Source of the DNA: Pedobacter psychroterrae | GTDB lineage: Bacteria > Bacteroidota > Bacteroidia > Sphingobacteriales > Sphingobacteriaceae | Assembly: GCF_004331695.1 (NCBI RefSeq) | Contig: NZ_SJSL01000005.1 | Span: forward strand, 62,001 to 126,000 | DNA: 64,000 bases | Reading direction: 5' to 3' | In this document: in pieces, positions 1-8,977 of the stretch | Layout: every line of letters starts with the position of its first letter | Position numbering within the stretch: the stretch's first letter is position 1 | Position numbers and translations under genes: made by a program | The notes under the pieces: model-generated | The model's input: the letters and a program-made list of their open reading frames with translations, nothing else | Told to the model about the DNA's origin: nothing | Databases searched by the model: none

Positions 1-189
1 TAACTGAATGGTTGGCCTGGTAGGCTCCAGAATGGCTCCCACGTTTCCGATACGGGGATCAACGTATTTAAGATTACCTGCTCCCTCATAAGGATTTACC
101 TGTGCATTAACATCAATCTGCATCAGCAATAGCACACTGCAAAAGCCAATAATGAATGTTGAATTAATTAGTTTAAAAATTTGAGACAT
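1..189 (-). CDS. GH92-like alpha-mannosidase, N-terminal fragment cut by window edge
   Basis: Only the first 63 codons lie in the window. The ATG is at 187-189 on the complement. A hydrophobic signal peptide (about residues 8-28, ending near VNAQ) is followed by a segment with YVDPRIGNVG and LEPTRPT, which resembles the start of the mature domain in Bacteroidota GH92 exo-alpha-mannosidases (VNPxIGN...PTxP). GH92 enzymes are calcium-dependent exo-mannosidases, usually periplasmic or surface exposed. The gene is oriented away from the SusCD operon but beside its presumed regulator, and it would fit the GH99-like enzymes downstream. The family call rests on about 25 residues, so it is tentative. 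Confidence 0.5.
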   Translation of the reverse strand, partial: MSQIFKLINSTFIIGFCSVLLLMQIDVNAQVNPYEGAGNLKYVDPRIGNVGAILEPTRPTIQL

Positions 190-364
190 AAAAATTGATC
201 AATTGGTTTATATTTAGTTTGGTATGGTTTAACTGCCCTGTTCGTCTACAATGTCCGCGATTCTTATTAACAAAAGCCTAACAAATGATTAATTTGTAAG
301 CTAAATTCATCGTTTACCCGGAAAAATGAATAAAACCACATATGATATCTGTTTAATTTCCTGT

Positions 365-2923
365 CTATTCTAATATTGCCTGGAAGGTCTGCTTATATTC
401 CTCGCCATATATTGCTTTATATTCTTTACAAAAAGTCTCAAATTTGGTCTTAGCCAAAGAATGCTTACCCAAATGCACCAGTGCTTTACATTTGACGATC
501 ATGGCTGCTTCATTTACCTGATCAAAATAAAAAATGTAATTGGCCAGGTTAATCAGGAATTCCGGGTCATCTGAAATTTTGACTGTGTTGGCATAGTGAA
601 GATAAGTATCTATGATCTCATTCGATATTTCAGATTTAAATACATCCAGCCAGTCATATTCAACATTTGACAAGAAACTTCCGCGATGTGTGATTTCCGT
701 CAGTTCATTTATTCTTTCCTTATCGATCTCACGTTTACTATTGACAATATTGAGGTATTGACTATAGTCAATTTTCACCAACTGATCTTCAAAATTGATC
801 TTCCAATAGCCAGTTGTTTTGGAGATCTGGCAGGAATCCATTTTTTCGAGAATGGTTTTCAATTTGGCAATGTTCACCGATCTGTTATTTCTGGCACTGT
901 CAGCAGTTTTATCAAACCAGAGGATCTCCGTCAGTTTTTCTGTACTTATTCCCCTGCCCCATTTAATGGTATATAAAAGTACCACGAGAAAAAGCTCCCT
1001 GATCAACGGCGTAAAATATTTAGTGATGTCATTACCATCTCTGTCAAATAACTGAAGGTCACCAAATAGTAAAATGGCATTTTTCATTTCTGCGGACTGC
1101 GGGGATGTTCCGTCGATTTGTATTTCCTGTTTAACATGATCGTTCCCGGTTTCAACAACCGGTAGCACCGCTTGTTGGCCACCTGCAGAAGGTTTATGAA
1201 GTTTAAGATTTCTTTTTCTATAAATTATTAGAAAGGCGATCAAAAACAAACCTGCCAGCGGCAATAAAAGCCAGGTATTTTTAGACAGCCATAACTCGGG
1301 TGATGCGGCTAAAGCTAATTCAGGGGGGCCTGATAACACATAAATTTTAGCCGTGGTCTGATTTGTCTTTTCATCATGGAATAAGGAAACTGCAACAAAT
1401 TTCTTGCTTTCAGGGCAGTAGAACAAATCTGCAAAAGAATGGATGTCATGAAATGCGTAAGGGATTTCATTACCTGCCAGTTCATACGAAGGATTACTAA
1501 GCGAACCTTTAATGAGCTGCAGAGACGAATTGTACTTTTGATTGGGAAATATCAATGCATAATAAGTGCCGGATTTCTCATCAACTATCATGGAATTCGC
1601 AAAAGCAAATTCTTCCTTTTTTGGCTTTAATTCAAACAGCTTTTTAAATGTTCTGGTTTTAACATCAAAGAAGCTAAGGTCATAAATATTCTTAGGATTT
1701 AAGATCTGTTGACCAGTAGCACTTCCATAACCTCCTAAAATATAGGCACCCTTTTTAACAACCCCCAGGGCAGCAAGGTACCTGGGAGTAAACTCACCGT
1801 TGGCGCTAACACTTTTCCAGGTACTATCTGGCAAGTGATAGCGAAACACGCTTTTCTTATAATTGTATTGCCCATAGCCACCTATTATATACAGGGAACT
1901 ATCCACAGATGAATAAAATTTGTTGGGATGCCAATAATTTGTGATCACATCCGGACTTATATAGGACTTGCTCCAGGTGTGTTTTACAAAGTCAAAGTCG
2001 GTGACGAGCTTTTGATCAATGTAAAAATTGAACAGCCGCTTAGTCCCTGCATCATAAAGCGATTGATTGCCACCAAGCAATTGTAGTTTTTTAGATTTAT
2101 AGCTTAGACCCGCCAACTGATTCGAGGTGATATTATAACTCATCAATGAATCGGGTGTGATCAGGTAAAGATCTTCCTTTTCAGAATTTAAAGCTACGCT
2201 TGCAACCCCTTGTATAACAATTGTCTTGACCAACTCCCAGTCGTGGTGCATCTTTTTTATCCATATCGGATTTGCCACAGTAGCTGCTCTGCCTCCTATC
2301 TTTTCTGTAGCGCTGGCCCCACTGATCTGATCCAGCGGCCAGTAAAAATTGGTTTTGTTTCCTTCTGTTAGCTTAATGTCCCTTACCCGCATCGGCGGAA
2401 CGTCTTTTACTTTAAAATCCTGATAATTATTTGCCCCAAAAAGAACTTTATAGCAATTTTTACTCAAATTAACCTGCTGAACATAGGACTTACCATTCGC
2501 AACCATAATCAGCTTGTTTCCTTTAATATCAAACTTTAATTTCAGGTGGTGCCAGTTCTTATACAGACTGTTAATGCTTATATCAAAGGCTATGTCTGAA
2601 ATCTTATCTCCCACAATTAACTTAAAATGCTTGTTTTCTAAAAAACGCATGTCATATACCAGATCAATATTCCGGTTCTGCTGATCTATTACCCTGAAAA
2701 TATATCCAAAATAGTCGGCCTGTCCAGGTACAAATGACAAGTCAAACGAAAGTTCAAAACTCTGATCAAAACACATCGGCCGCTCTAAACTCAGGTCGAG
2801 GCCGGTCCGTTTTTCCTGGACAACTTCATGTCCGGCAAAACCAAGGCCATAGGACTGACCTGACGACCGGAAAGCACATATCATGAGAAAGGCAAAAAAG
2901 AGTGGAGAATACTTGGTTAGCAT
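365..2923 (-). CDS. Membrane-spanning transcriptional regulator (LamG/propeller sensor + winged helix + TPR/BTAD-like)
   Basis: The protein has 852 aa from the ATG at 2923; a GTG five codons upstream is a less likely start. Domain order seen: signal peptide (about 1-22); a jelly-roll/LamG-like stretch (about 25-220); Kelch or propeller-like repeats (about 235-540, with repeated IIGGYG / ILGGYG blocks); one transmembrane helix (about 560-582, LLPLAGLFLIAFLII); a winged-helix domain (about 625-720, beginning ILLFGDLQLFDRDG and including LTEILW and SVNIAKLKTIL); and a C-terminal helical part like the BTAD/TPR region of SARP-type activators. The layout suggests a one-protein sensor that reads a periplasmic ligand and binds DNA from the membrane. 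It is divergent from the SusCD operon and probably regulates it. No kinase or receiver domain is present, so it is not a hybrid two-component regulator. Confidence 0.7.
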   Translation of the reverse strand: MLTKYSPLFFAFLMICAFRSSGQSYGLGFAGHEVVQEKRTGLDLSLERPMCFDQSFELSFDLSFVPGQADYFGYIFRVIDQQNRNIDLVYDMRFLENKHFKLIVGDKISDIAFDISINSLYKNWHHLKLKFDIKGNKLIMVANGKSYVQQVNLSKNCYKVLFGANNYQDFKVKDVPPMRVRDIKLTEGNKTNFYWPLDQISGASATEKIGGRAATVANPIWIKKMHHDWELVKTIVIQGVASVALNSEKEDLYLITPDSLMSYNITSNQLAGLSYKSKKLQLLGGNQSLYDAGTKRLFNFYIDQKLVTDFDFVKHTWSKSYISPDVITNYWHPNKFYSSVDSSLYIIGGYGQYNYKKSVFRYHLPDSTWKSVSANGEFTPRYLAALGVVKKGAYILGGYGSATGQQILNPKNIYDLSFFDVKTRTFKKLFELKPKKEEFAFANSMIVDEKSGTYYALIFPNQKYNSSLQLIKGSLSNPSYELAGNEIPYAFHDIHSFADLFYCPESKKFVAVSLFHDEKTNQTTAKIYVLSGPPELALAASPELWLSKNTWLLLPLAGLFLIAFLIIYRKRNLKLHKPSAGGQQAVLPVVETGNDHVKQEIQIDGTSPQSAEMKNAILLFGDLQLFDRDGNDITKYFTPLIRELFLVVLLYTIKWGRGISTEKLTEILWFDKTADSARNNRSVNIAKLKTILEKMDSCQISKTTGYWKINFEDQLVKIDYSQYLNIVNSKREIDKERINELTEITHRGSFLSNVEYDWLDVFKSEISNEIIDTYLHYANTVKISDDPEFLINLANYIFYFDQVNEAAMIVKCKALVHLGKHSLAKTKFETFCKEYKAIYGEEYKQTFQAILE

Positions 2924-3241
2924 GGGATTTAAATACACTGACTAAAAATAGGGTTTATTTACATTAAGGAGCAATCGATTGCGATATATTTTATAAAAAT
3001 CTCATATAACGCCAAATAGTAATGTTTTATTAATGTTTTATTAGTTATCCTCTCGTTTAATTGTCATTAATTATAATCTGGTCCTATCTCATTGAGGCCA
3101 TTATTATTAAATACTAAACCAACCAAGTATAAATATGAACAATTACAAATCAAACCCGCCCTAGGGGAATTTCTGCGTACAACAAGTCCTTAGCTGCGAC
3201 AGACAAAATAAAATTCAACCAAAAAACATAAAGAAAACAGT
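2924..3241. promoter_or_regulatory. Divergent intergenic region between regulator and SusC operon
   Basis: About 318 bp of AT-rich DNA with no convincing gene. It must hold the SusC operon promoter and probably the operator. A perfect 11-bp direct repeat, TAATGTTTTAT, occurs twice back to back at 3020-3030 and 3031-3041 and could be a binding site. I could not identify a clean TTTG/TAnnTTTG promoter pair for susC. Confidence 0.4.
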
Positions 3242-6200
3242 ATGAAAAAAATTAAATACTTACTTACATTATTTTTTCTTTTCCCGCTCACTTTGCTGGC
3301 TCAGCAAATGATCAGTGGAAAGATAACAGATGCAGCCGGGAGGACTGGTCTGCCAGGTGTAAGTATTAAAGTAAAGGGTACTGCTACAGGTACTACAACA
3401 GATGGCGCGGGAAATTTTTCATTAAGCGTGCCCGGACCAGAGGCATATATTCAAATCTCTTTTGTAGGGTTTATACAACAGGAACTGCAGGTAAAAGAAA
3501 GGACTGATTTTCAGATCGTCCTGCAGGAAGACAACAACAGCCTGGACGAACTGGTAGTAATAGGCTACGGTACCCAGAAAAAAGCAACATTAACCGGATC
3601 AATCGCTACCTTAAAAAGCGAAGAACTAACGGTCACGAAAAATGAGAACGTGGTAAATATGCTGACCGGAAAAATCCCCGGAGTACGTGTATTGCAAAAA
3701 ACCAGTGAACCGGGTGCTTATGAAAACCAGTTCGACATCAGGGGATTCGGTAATCCTTTGATCGTGATTGACGGAGTGCCAAGAGGTGGTGGTGATCTGT
3801 CCAGGATGGATCCCAATGAGATAGAAAATATCTCCGTGCTAAAAGATGCTGCCGCTGCAATTTACGGGGTGAGGGCAGCAAACGGGGTAATCTTAGTCAC
3901 CACCAAAAAAGGTAAGAAAGATGGCAAATACGACATCAATTACTCAGTAAACCAAGGCTGGCAACAGTTTTTGGGCATGCCGGAAGGTGTGGGTGCTGTA
4001 GATTATATGTTGCTGACCAACGAAAAAACAAAAAGGTCCTTTGCTAACAATTTTCCGGCAAATCAGGAATCGACTTTCTCTTACGGGGATATCGAACCAT
4101 GGATGAATGGTACTTATCCCTCGGCAGACTGGATAGGTGCTGCATTCAATACCACATCACCCCAGATCCAGCACAACATGAATGTAGACGGTGGTACAGA
4201 AAAAGCCAATTACTTCTTTAACCTGGGTTACATGAAACAGGATGGTCTTTTTAAAAGTGGCGACCTGAATTATGACCGTTACAATTTCCGCTCAAATGTG
4301 AATGTGAGTATTACCAAACGCATCAGGGCACAGGTATTGACTTCAGGACACCTGGATCAAAAAAACCAGCCTTTCCAGGATTTATGGACCATTTTCAAAT
4401 ATGCATGGAACCAGGTCCCTATCAACCAGATCTATGCAAATAATAATCCACTGTATCCCAATAAAATGCCCGATGATGCCAATCCTGTTGTCATCACCGA
4501 TGCTTCAAAAGTTGGGTATAAAAAACGTATGCAAAAGAATTTCCAGGGACAGTTGACCCTCGAGTATGACATACCAGGTATTGACGGACTGAAAGCAAAA
4601 GGAATGTACAACTATGGTTACAACGCGGACGACAACACCGACCATAAGAGAATGTACAACCTCTATACTTATAATGCGGAGCAAGACACCTATGGCCCTA
4701 GCTTAGTAGGCGCACCGGCCTACATCAACCGCGCCTACGCAAACAGTGTTTCTTCATTAACCCAGCTTTCTTTAAATTATGCTAAAACCTTTAACGATTT
4801 ACATAATGTTTCGGCGTTACTATTGCTCGAAGAAAGCCATTTTAACGCTGACAACTTTTATGCACAGAGAAATGTAAGCATCCCGATTGACTATTTATTT
4901 GGCGGTGAAGATACCCAGCAACTCGGATCGATGAATGTCAATGGACTGCGTGAGGAAGCGACAAGAAGCTATATAGGAAGGTTAAACTATGATTATAAGG
5001 GTAAATACCTGGCAGAATTCAGTTTCCGTAGAGACGGATCCAATAAATTCAAACCTGGAGCCGAACAATGGGGATTCTTCCCGGCAGGCTCTGTGGGATG
5101 GCGCATCAGCGAGGAAAATTTCTTTAAGAGCCTCGTATCTCCGGATCTTGTCAGCAATTTGAAAGTCAGGTTATCTTATGGCCAAACTGGGGATGATGGT
5201 GCAACTGCGTTCCAGTACATTTCAGGTTTTAACTATCCTACCCTTAATCCAAATGACAATAGCGTATGGGGCTATTTCTTTGGTGGCAAATTCTATAATG
5301 GCGCCGGAGCGAGACCGCTGACCAATCCTGACCTCACCTGGTTTACTGCTGAATCTAAAAACATCGGAGTGGACTTCGGTATGTGGAAAGGTAAACTGGA
5401 AGGATCTGTGGACGTATTCAGAAGAGATATGAAGGGCTTGCTGGCCCTTAGGGATGTTCAGCTGCCAGGTACCGTTGGTGTTGGCTTACCTCAAGAAAAC
5501 TTAAACAGCAACAGAACCGAGGGTGTCGAAATCTTGTTGAACCACAGGAACAAAATAGGCCAGGTAGGTTACAACATCGGTGGTAACTTCTTTACCACGC
5601 GCACCATGGACAGGGATGTGATCCAGGGCAGGGCCGGCAATGAATACAGCAACTGGAAAACATCGAGGTCCAACCGTTACACAAGCATCTGGTGGGGCAA
5701 AACCTATGAAGGACAGTTCCAGAATTACGACCAGATCTTTAACCATCCGGTAAATACAGGTGGTGGAAATAACAACACCATTCCGGGTGATTATTACTAT
5801 CAGGATTGGAATGAGGATGGTGTGATCAACGAAAAAGATGACCAGCCTATTGCCACCAAGGATATCCCATTGGTCAATTATGGCATCAACATGGGCTTAA
5901 GCTACAAGAATTTCGATCTGAATGCGCTGTTTGCCGGAGCCACCAGTTTCTATGTACAGTACGCAGAGCAATATGCAGAGCCATTGATGTATGGCAGAAG
6001 CGCATTGACACAGTTCCTGGACAGCTGGCATACCCAAAATCCAGGTGATAATGTATTTGATCCCAATACACAATGGGTTTCCGGAAACTACCCGGCAATG
6101 GGCTCTCCAATTGCAGAAGGCACCAAAGCGGTACAGGATGCCAGCTACCTGAGGTTAAAAACATTGGAGCTGGGCTATTCTGTACCAGCGCTTGCATTGG

Positions 6201-6388
6201 CTAAAGTCGGCATCAAAAGAATGCGGGTCTATGCAAATGCCTATAACCTTTTGACAATCACAAAACTTAAAAACAGTGACCCAGAACATCCCGGACAAAT
6301 TCCTGATGCTGGTTTCGAGCATGGTTTAGGCGGATATAAATACCCATTGAACAGAACATTTAACCTTGGAGCCAGTATTTCCTTTTAA
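3242..6388 (+). CDS. susC: SusC-family TonB-dependent outer membrane transporter
   Basis: The protein has 1048 aa, the usual SusC length. It has a signal peptide (1-20, ending LLAQQ), a CarboxypepD-regulatory-like Ig domain (about 22-100, with ISGKITDAAGRTGLPGVSI), the SusC hallmark segment LDELVVIGYGTQKK at about 100-113, a plug domain (with GVRAANGVILVTTKKG near 218), and a long beta-barrel ending in the expected aromatic residue (GASISF). It imports large glycans through the outer membrane together with the SusD lipoprotein encoded 11 bp downstream, using TonB energy. It is the first gene of a six-gene operon containing two GH71/99-like enzymes. Confidence 0.95.
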   Translation: MKKIKYLLTLFFLFPLTLLAQQMISGKITDAAGRTGLPGVSIKVKGTATGTTTDGAGNFSLSVPGPEAYIQISFVGFIQQELQVKERTDFQIVLQEDNNSLDELVVIGYGTQKKATLTGSIATLKSEELTVTKNENVVNMLTGKIPGVRVLQKTSEPGAYENQFDIRGFGNPLIVIDGVPRGGGDLSRMDPNEIENISVLKDAAAAIYGVRAANGVILVTTKKGKKDGKYDINYSVNQGWQQFLGMPEGVGAVDYMLLTNEKTKRSFANNFPANQESTFSYGDIEPWMNGTYPSADWIGAAFNTTSPQIQHNMNVDGGTEKANYFFNLGYMKQDGLFKSGDLNYDRYNFRSNVNVSITKRIRAQVLTSGHLDQKNQPFQDLWTIFKYAWNQVPINQIYANNNPLYPNKMPDDANPVVITDASKVGYKKRMQKNFQGQLTLEYDIPGIDGLKAKGMYNYGYNADDNTDHKRMYNLYTYNAEQDTYGPSLVGAPAYINRAYANSVSSLTQLSLNYAKTFNDLHNVSALLLLEESHFNADNFYAQRNVSIPIDYLFGGEDTQQLGSMNVNGLREEATRSYIGRLNYDYKGKYLAEFSFRRDGSNKFKPGAEQWGFFPAGSVGWRISEENFFKSLVSPDLVSNLKVRLSYGQTGDDGATAFQYISGFNYPTLNPNDNSVWGYFFGGKFYNGAGARPLTNPDLTWFTAESKNIGVDFGMWKGKLEGSVDVFRRDMKGLLALRDVQLPGTVGVGLPQENLNSNRTEGVEILLNHRNKIGQVGYNIGGNFFTTRTMDRDVIQGRAGNEYSNWKTSRSNRYTSIWWGKTYEGQFQNYDQIFNHPVNTGGGNNNTIPGDYYYQDWNEDGVINEKDDQPIATKDIPLVNYGINMGLSYKNFDLNALFAGATSFYVQYAEQYAEPLMYGRSALTQFLDSWHTQNPGDNVFDPNTQWVSGNYPAMGSPIAEGTKAVQDASYLRLKTLELGYSVPALALAKVGIKRMRVYANAYNLLTITKLKNSDPEHPGQIPDAGFEHGLGGYKYPLNRTFNLGASISF

Positions 6389-6399
6389 AACTATTGAAG

Positions 6400-8244
6400 A
6401 TGAAAAGATATAAATTAATTATAGCGGTGCTAGCGGGGATATTTGTTTCCTGCCAGAAGTTGGACATAAAGCCGACAAACGTTGCGGGAGAAGAAGTCGT
6501 ATTTGGAGGAGAGGCCGGTATGGATGTGTACATGGCCAATATTTACCGCAAACTGCCGATTGAAGACTTTAGATACAGACCGGGCGGAGAAGGTCGGGCC
6601 GGGATGAACCTGCACCACGAGTGGCAGAATTTCTTTCATGCAGGTGCTACTGTCGGCGAAATGGTCGGGCCTTTTGGAGGCATGGATATAGGTGGTGGCT
6701 TTGGCTACTGGCCGTATGACGACATCAGGGCAGTAAATTATGTGATAGAAAATATCCCAAAGTATGCTGCTAATTTTACGGGCCCAAGGATCAATGAATT
6801 ACTTGGTGAGGCATATTTTTGCCGTGCATTCTTCTACTTTTCATTGGCAAAACGCTACGGAGGCGTACCCATCGTTTCTACTGTACAAAACTATCCGCAG
6901 CAAAGTATAGAAGAATTACAGTTACACCGCAACAAAGAAGAAGAAGTATGGACCTTTATTGGTGAAGATCTGGACAAGGCCTATGAAATGATGGCCGGAA
7001 CAAGCCCAAGGGGAAGAGCCAATAAATATACTGCGCTGGCATTAAAGTCGAGGGCTATGCTATACGCCGGTTCTATTGCAAAATATGGATCTGTAAACTT
7101 TGTTGACGGAGAAGCTAAGTCTGCTGGTTTGGTTGGCATCCCAGCGGACAAAGCATCTTCGTTCTTTCAAAAAGCATGGGATGCTGCAAAACTATTTGAA
7201 GGTACAAGCTATAAATTATACAATAAATACCCATCAGACAAGGTAAAAAACTATACCGATCTGTTCCTTGACCCAACCAGTGAGGAGAACATCCTGGTGA
7301 GGGATTATTCCATCACCACAAGAACAGCGCACAGCTGGGATGCTACTTTTTCACCGGGATTTATGACAGTCGGACCAGAATCAAGGGCATACCCTACCCT
7401 CGAATTTGTGGAACGCTGGGGCAAACTCCCTGTACTGGATGGAAATGACCGCCCTGTTAAATTCAATAACCTTGCAGACCTGATGAACAACAGTAACCTG
7501 GAACCCCGCTTGCTGGCCACAGTTTATTTTCCCGGAGCTACCTTAAGAGGCAAAACCTTCGATACACAAAGAGGTCTGTATGAAAATATGTTTACAGGAA
7601 CGGTAACGCAGGAAGTTGCGAAACCTCTTGAAGCAAGGGCAAGTATCACTTCATCCGATCCCAACACCTTGCATAATGGCAGAAGAGTGATAGGCGAAGC
7701 AGGAATGAAACGTCCGGGCAGCCCTGACAATGCTACCCGTACCGGATTTTTTGTAAGAAAATACATAGACTATAATAAAGCGCAACCGGTGACCGGCCTC
7801 TTCCAGAGCGAACAAGCCTGGATAGAATTCCGCTACGCGGAAATACTGTTGAACAGGGCTGAAGCAGCCGCAGAACTAAACAATCCGGGAGATGCACTTA
7901 CCTGCCTTAACCTCCTCAGGGAAAGGGCTGGCGGTGCACAGTTGACACTGGCAGACGTGGATATTGATGAAATCCGCAATGAAAGATGTAAAGAGCTTGC
8001 ATTTGAAAATCATTATTACTGGGACCTAAAGCGATGGAGGACTGCCGATGTATTGCTGAATAACGCAAAATTCACTGGGCTAATGCCATATTATGTAATC
8101 AGCGAGAATAAATATATTTTCATAGCAGAGCGTGAGACCTTCGACCGCAACTACAATTTCGAGAAGAAGTTTTACTACGAACCAATCCCGGGGGGCGAGT
8201 TAGGCAAAAACCCAAATCTGTATCCTAATAACCCTAATTATTAA
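6400..8244 (+). CDS. susD: SusD/RagB family glycan-binding lipoprotein
   Basis: The protein has 614 aa from ATG 6400; a TTG two codons upstream is unlikely to be used. It has a lipoprotein signal with lipobox FVSC (Cys about residue 17), the RagB/SusD TPR fold, and C-terminal features typical of the family, including WIEFRYAEILLNRAEAAAEL (about 470-489) and IRNERCKELAFENHYYWDLKRW. It forms the surface lid on the SusC pore and captures glycan. It follows susC by 11 bp and shares the operon. It is slightly longer than the usual 500-600 residues. Confidence 0.94.
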   Translation: MKRYKLIIAVLAGIFVSCQKLDIKPTNVAGEEVVFGGEAGMDVYMANIYRKLPIEDFRYRPGGEGRAGMNLHHEWQNFFHAGATVGEMVGPFGGMDIGGGFGYWPYDDIRAVNYVIENIPKYAANFTGPRINELLGEAYFCRAFFYFSLAKRYGGVPIVSTVQNYPQQSIEELQLHRNKEEEVWTFIGEDLDKAYEMMAGTSPRGRANKYTALALKSRAMLYAGSIAKYGSVNFVDGEAKSAGLVGIPADKASSFFQKAWDAAKLFEGTSYKLYNKYPSDKVKNYTDLFLDPTSEENILVRDYSITTRTAHSWDATFSPGFMTVGPESRAYPTLEFVERWGKLPVLDGNDRPVKFNNLADLMNNSNLEPRLLATVYFPGATLRGKTFDTQRGLYENMFTGTVTQEVAKPLEARASITSSDPNTLHNGRRVIGEAGMKRPGSPDNATRTGFFVRKYIDYNKAQPVTGLFQSEQAWIEFRYAEILLNRAEAAAELNNPGDALTCLNLLRERAGGAQLTLADVDIDEIRNERCKELAFENHYYWDLKRWRTADVLLNNAKFTGLMPYYVISENKYIFIAERETFDRNYNFEKKFYYEPIPGGELGKNPNLYPNNPNY

Positions 8245-8263
8245 TATGATAAACTTTATAGTT

Positions 8264-8977
8264 ATGAAGAAGATGATGAGCAGAATCTTGTTAGGAGTAA
8301 TTTTACTGACAAGCGCTGCGTGTACAAAAATAGATAATTACGAAGGGCCGAATGCTTCCTTTGAGGGCAGGTTGATTGATGTCGTTACAGGCGAGAACTT
8401 CCAGACTGGCACCGGCAATATACAAGTAAGGCTGCTACAGGTAAGCTGGAGCGCAACCCCTGCGCCGCAGGAAATACCCAGCAAAGTGGACGGTACTTTT
8501 AAAGATACAAAGCTTTTTGCCGGCACATATAAGGCAATACCGATAGGAGGCGCTTTTTGGCCGGTACTGGATACGGCAGAGGTAAAAATCGGCAAGGGCA
8601 GCAAACATGATTTTGAGCTTACCCCCTACCTGGTGATCAATAATTTTACCCATGTCCTGGATAGCACTACCCTCAAATTAAACTTTGACATAGATGCCCC
8701 GATCGGTGCAGGTTTGCCTACAATTATCGAAATCCAGCCTTATGTAAATACCACCAAAATGGTTGGCCCGGGTGCTTCCATCTTTGATTATTCTGATGCA
8801 CGAAAACTAGTGGTCAACAAAGAGTGGATAAATATGACTGCAGCCGATAAATCGATAGAATTAACCATCCCAGAGCTGGCTGCGGGCAGAACTTTTTATG
8901 TGAGAGTGGGAGTTCGTGTCAACGATAGTTTCAAGAGTTCAAATCTGTCACAGATCATAGAAGTAAAAGTACCATGA
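8264..8977 (+). CDS. DUF3823-type lipoprotein of a SusCD locus
   Basis: The protein has 237 aa from ATG 8264, chosen because the signal peptide MKKMMSRILLGVILLTSAAC then begins directly; an ATG at 8246 is also possible. The lipobox is TSAAC. The mature part begins KIDNYEGPNASFEGRLIDV, which matches the DUF3823 pattern often placed right after SusD. It reads as two beta-sandwich (Ig/Fn3-like) domains, the second ending with a YVRVGVRVN strand. It is probably a surface glycan-binding or SusCD accessory lipoprotein. Its stop overlaps the next start by four bases (ATGA), so translation is probably coupled. Confidence 0.75.
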   Translation: MKKMMSRILLGVILLTSAACTKIDNYEGPNASFEGRLIDVVTGENFQTGTGNIQVRLLQVSWSATPAPQEIPSKVDGTFKDTKLFAGTYKAIPIGGAFWPVLDTAEVKIGKGSKHDFELTPYLVINNFTHVLDSTTLKLNFDIDAPIGAGLPTIIEIQPYVNTTKMVGPGASIFDYSDARKLVVNKEWINMTAADKSIELTIPELAAGRTFYVRVGVRVNDSFKSSNLSQIIEVKVP

